Assembly: GCA_027450185.1 (NCBI GenBank)
Contig: DAIDKF010000002.1
Span: 53,665 to 117,664, forward strand
DNA: 64,000 nt
Direction: 5' to 3'
Origin: Granulicella sp.
GTDB lineage: Bacteria > Acidobacteriota > Terriglobia > Terriglobales > Acidobacteriaceae
The notes under the pieces were generated by a model that did no database searches, was not told where the DNA came from, and saw only the letters and a program-made list of their open reading frames with translations. The position numbers and the translations under genes are program-made. Every line of letters starts with the position of its first letter. Position 1 is the stretch's first letter. Positions 62,384 through 64,000 of the stretch are shown piece by piece.

Positions 62384-62920
62384 TCATTCGCCTACAGTGT
62401 AGGGCAGAGCAAACCGGCCGATCTGAAGGATGCTGTGCTCTGACGGCGGCCAGAGCCTGACGGAAACAACGGGCAGTGGCGGCGTCAATGGACGAGCTAC
62501 CGCGGTCCCGCGTTCGACTCCGGTTTCCGCCTCGTACACATGCACCTGCAGTCCGTCGGCGGTGCGCGTCCATCCAACGGCGTATGCTCCGGCAGGAAGG
62601 TCGATGCTGGTGCCCAGGCGCAAGGGGCTTTGAGCAAGAAGGTAGTAGGAGTACTTACCATTGGCTGCGTAACCTGCGGTGATGAGGACGACGGCGGCGA
62701 TGACCTGCCCGTGAGAGTTGATCACTCCGGTTGCCGATCGCATCTCGGTTTCAATGCGCTCCTTATCGACCGGCGCGCGTACCGGCAGAACAGCTTGCAA
62801 CTCGGCTGGGGTTGCTGTGCGCCATTCGCGCCGTGACGAAGGATTTTTGTCCTGGCCACACACAGCAAGCGGCAGGAGCAAAAGGATAGCGAGGTAGCGG
62901 AAGGGCCGCATCATGTTCAT
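62384..62920 (-). CDS. Secreted protein of unknown function, coupled to response regulator
   Basis: 178 residues with a Sec signal peptide (MNMMRPFRYLAILLLLPLAV, cleavage near CGQ). The beta-rich body contains GQVIAAVVLITAGYAANGK, YYLLAQSPLRLG, LPAGAYAVGWTRTADGLQV and the closing LQIGRFALPYTV. The order matches the protein at 61704 (VALVDTAGY, GYLLTEVALKIG, LAPGAYGFGFV, RLYLGRTYVTL), at low identity. Its ATG overlaps the stop of the response-regulator gene (ATGA), so it is made together with the two-component system and may be its sensor accessory or output. Convergent with the 61704 gene, 104 nt between stops. Function unknown. Confidence 0.7.
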   Translation of the reverse strand: MNMMRPFRYLAILLLLPLAVCGQDKNPSSRREWRTATPAELQAVLPVRAPVDKERIETEMRSATGVINSHGQVIAAVVLITAGYAANGKYSYYLLAQSPLRLGTSIDLPAGAYAVGWTRTADGLQVHVYEAETGVERGTAVARPLTPPLPVVSVRLWPPSEHSILQIGRFALPYTVGE

Positions 62921-63543
62921 CGGTGACTTACCAGACCACGCTGAATGGCGACAGTTGCAGCATGAGTTCGGTCAGCGACTCCAAGCTTGCCAAGCAGGCT
63001 GTTGATGTGGGTCTTCACCGTTGCCTCGGAGATCGAAAGATCGGCTGAGATCTCCTTGTTCGCACGCCCTGCAACGATCCGCTCCAGGACGCTCAGCTCC
63101 CTTGCCGTCAGCTCCTGCCCGCTCAAACGCTCCGCCAGCTTCTCTGCAACGAACGAAGGAATGTGCAGTTTGCCACTATGCACAGCGTGGATGGTGGTTA
63201 GCAATTCTTCCAGCGGCATGCCCTTCAGCAGATAGGCTCGGGCGCCGGCTTGCAGCGCACGGTAGATATCCTCGTCGCCATCAAATGTGGTGAGCACGAT
63301 GAATCGGGCCTGCGGAAAGTCGGTCCGAATTTGGCGGATGGTATCCGCTCCGCCCAGCTTCGGTAGTTGCAGGTCGATGAGGGTGATATCGGGTTGCACG
63401 GCGCGGAAGGCATCGATAGCTTCCAGGCCATCGCCTACGGACGCTACGACTTCCAGATCGTCCGTGGTGGAAAGCAAAGCGACCAGGCCCTGTCGAACGA
63501 CCTGGTGATCCTCTACGAGCATGATGCGAATTTGGTCTGCCAT
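62917..63543 (-). CDS. NarL/FixJ-family response regulator (REC-LuxR HTH)
   Basis: 208 residues. Receiver domain 1-120 with the acidic pair Glu11-Asp12 (MLVEDHQVVRQGL), phosphorylatable Asp57 (ITLIDLQLPKLGG), the conserved Thr in FIVLTTFDGD and Lys in AYLLKGMP. LuxR-type helix-turn-helix at ~143-205 (LTARELSVLERIVAGRANKE, SEATVKTHINSLLGKLGVAD). A DNA-binding regulator activated by the kinase encoded immediately upstream; two bases separate the kinase stop from this ATG, with GAGG in front. It overlaps the secreted-protein gene downstream. Target genes are not evident from the sequence. Confidence 0.94.
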   Translation of the reverse strand: MADQIRIMLVEDHQVVRQGLVALLSTTDDLEVVASVGDGLEAIDAFRAVQPDITLIDLQLPKLGGADTIRQIRTDFPQARFIVLTTFDGDEDIYRALQAGARAYLLKGMPLEELLTTIHAVHSGKLHIPSFVAEKLAERLSGQELTARELSVLERIVAGRANKEISADLSISEATVKTHINSLLGKLGVADRTHAATVAIQRGLVSHR

Positions 63544-63545
63544 CT

Positions 63546-64000
63546 TTACCTCGTCTCGTGCTCAACCGGCACGCGCAACGTCACTCTGGTTCCCTTTCCA
63601 GGCTGACTCGTCAGTTCGAGTGTGCCGTCGATCGCCGCGGCGCGCTCCTTCATTCCCAGCAGTCCATAGTGGCCCGCTTTGCTATAGCCTTCATCCACAA
63701 CGAAACCTACACCGTTATCCTCGACCGTGAGCATCAGCATATCACTGGAGTAGTGCAGTTCAACCGACATTGCAGTCGCCTTGGCGTGACGCAGGACATT
63801 GGTCAGCGCCTCCTGCGCAATGCGCAGAATCTCTCGCTCCACCCGCTGCTCAACCGGCCGATACGCGCCGCCCACATGCAACTTCGGAGCGATAGCGTTG
63901 AACGTATCCTGTTGCACGATCCTGGCCAGCCGGTTCGGCAGGATATCCTGCGAGTTGTTCGCGCGCAGCTCCCAGATGCTGCGCCGTGCCTCCTCCAGAC
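63546..64000 (-). CDS. Histidine kinase (NarX/UhpB type), C-terminal part, runs off the window
   Basis: About 150 residues are visible. ARRSIWELR near the visible beginning is the segment behind the HisKA_3 dimerisation helix; the phosphorylated His lies beyond the window edge. The HATPase_c domain is complete: N-box EALTNVLRHAKA, G1-type VEDNGVGFV, G2-type GHYGLLGMKERA and TLELTSQPGKGTRVTLRVP. The frame continues open to base 64000, so the internal GTG at 63917 is not the start. Upstream sensor domains are unknown. Cognate to the response regulator at 62917. Confidence 0.92.
   Translation of the reverse strand, partial: LEEARRSIWELRANNSQDILPNRLARIVQQDTFNAIAPKLHVGGAYRPVEQRVEREILRIAQEALTNVLRHAKATAMSVELHYSSDMLMLTVEDNGVGFVVDEGYSKAGHYGLLGMKERAAAIDGTLELTSQPGKGTRVTLRVPVEHETR

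Noticed and set aside
1..64000. CRISPR arrays, rRNA, tRNA and complete insertion sequences
   Set aside because: Looked for regularly spaced repeats, T-arm motifs and transposases with terminal repeats; none found beyond the decayed pieces listed.

Overview
The window looks like chromosomal DNA of a soil or plant-litter acidobacterium (class Terriglobia, family Acidobacteriaceae or a close relative). This is inferred from three large Oar-like receptors with an N-terminal carboxypeptidase-regulatory domain, many secreted TPR proteins, four FG-GAP/ASPIC-UnbV (CRTAC1-type) proteins, multihaem cytochromes and plant-polysaccharide glycoside hydrolases in a GC-rich background. No rRNA, tRNA, CRISPR array or intact insertion sequence was seen.

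Layout. (1) 68-3880: a lone Oar-like TonB-dependent receptor. (2) 4631-17963, all minus strand: a surface-polysaccharide region. It holds rmlBACD (dTDP-L-rhamnose) and, behind a 1.7-kb decayed gap, a tightly overlapping operon of flippase, UDP-galactopyranose mutase, two GT-B glycosyltransferases, an acetyltransferase, a DxD glycosyltransferase and an O-antigen polymerase/ligase-like membrane protein. A GT9 heptosyltransferase-like gene follows on the plus strand at 18404. The junctions around this block (about 3900-4630, 8261-9957, 17964-18403 and 19600-20745) hold decayed gene pieces, including a recognisable IS481-type transposase end. (3) 20746-52746: an arabinan/plant-cell-wall utilisation region with GH51, four GH43, GH31 and GH127 enzymes, two more Oar-like receptors and three TPR proteins. 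(4) Interleaved with it and continuing to 61556: four FG-GAP/ASPIC proteins, two pentahaem-cytochrome/TPR fusion proteins and two monohaem cytochromes c, arranged as two paralogous three-gene modules (36340-40921 and 56802-61556). (5) 61704-64000: two small secreted proteins that look like distant relatives of each other, a NarL-type response regulator and the C-terminal part of its histidine kinase, which runs off the window.

How it may work together. Secreted or lipid-anchored GH43 enzymes would cut arabinan outside the cell or at its surface. The Oar-like receptors, with TPR proteins possibly in the place that SusD holds in Bacteroidetes, would import the oligosaccharides, and the GH51, GH127 and GH31 enzymes would finish them. 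Five transcription units carry a TTGACA promoter with a short dyad of the form AARCGTTTACT at or just downstream of the predicted start of transcription, and a sixth intergenic region carries the same dyad. This resembles a LacI-family operator and suggests one sugar-responsive repressor, not encoded here, controls hydrolases, receptors and one redox module together. The duplicated FG-GAP/pentahaem-TPR/monohaem module within and beside this locus is the best candidate here for an undescribed system: a secreted redox chain coupled to glycan use. That role is inference.
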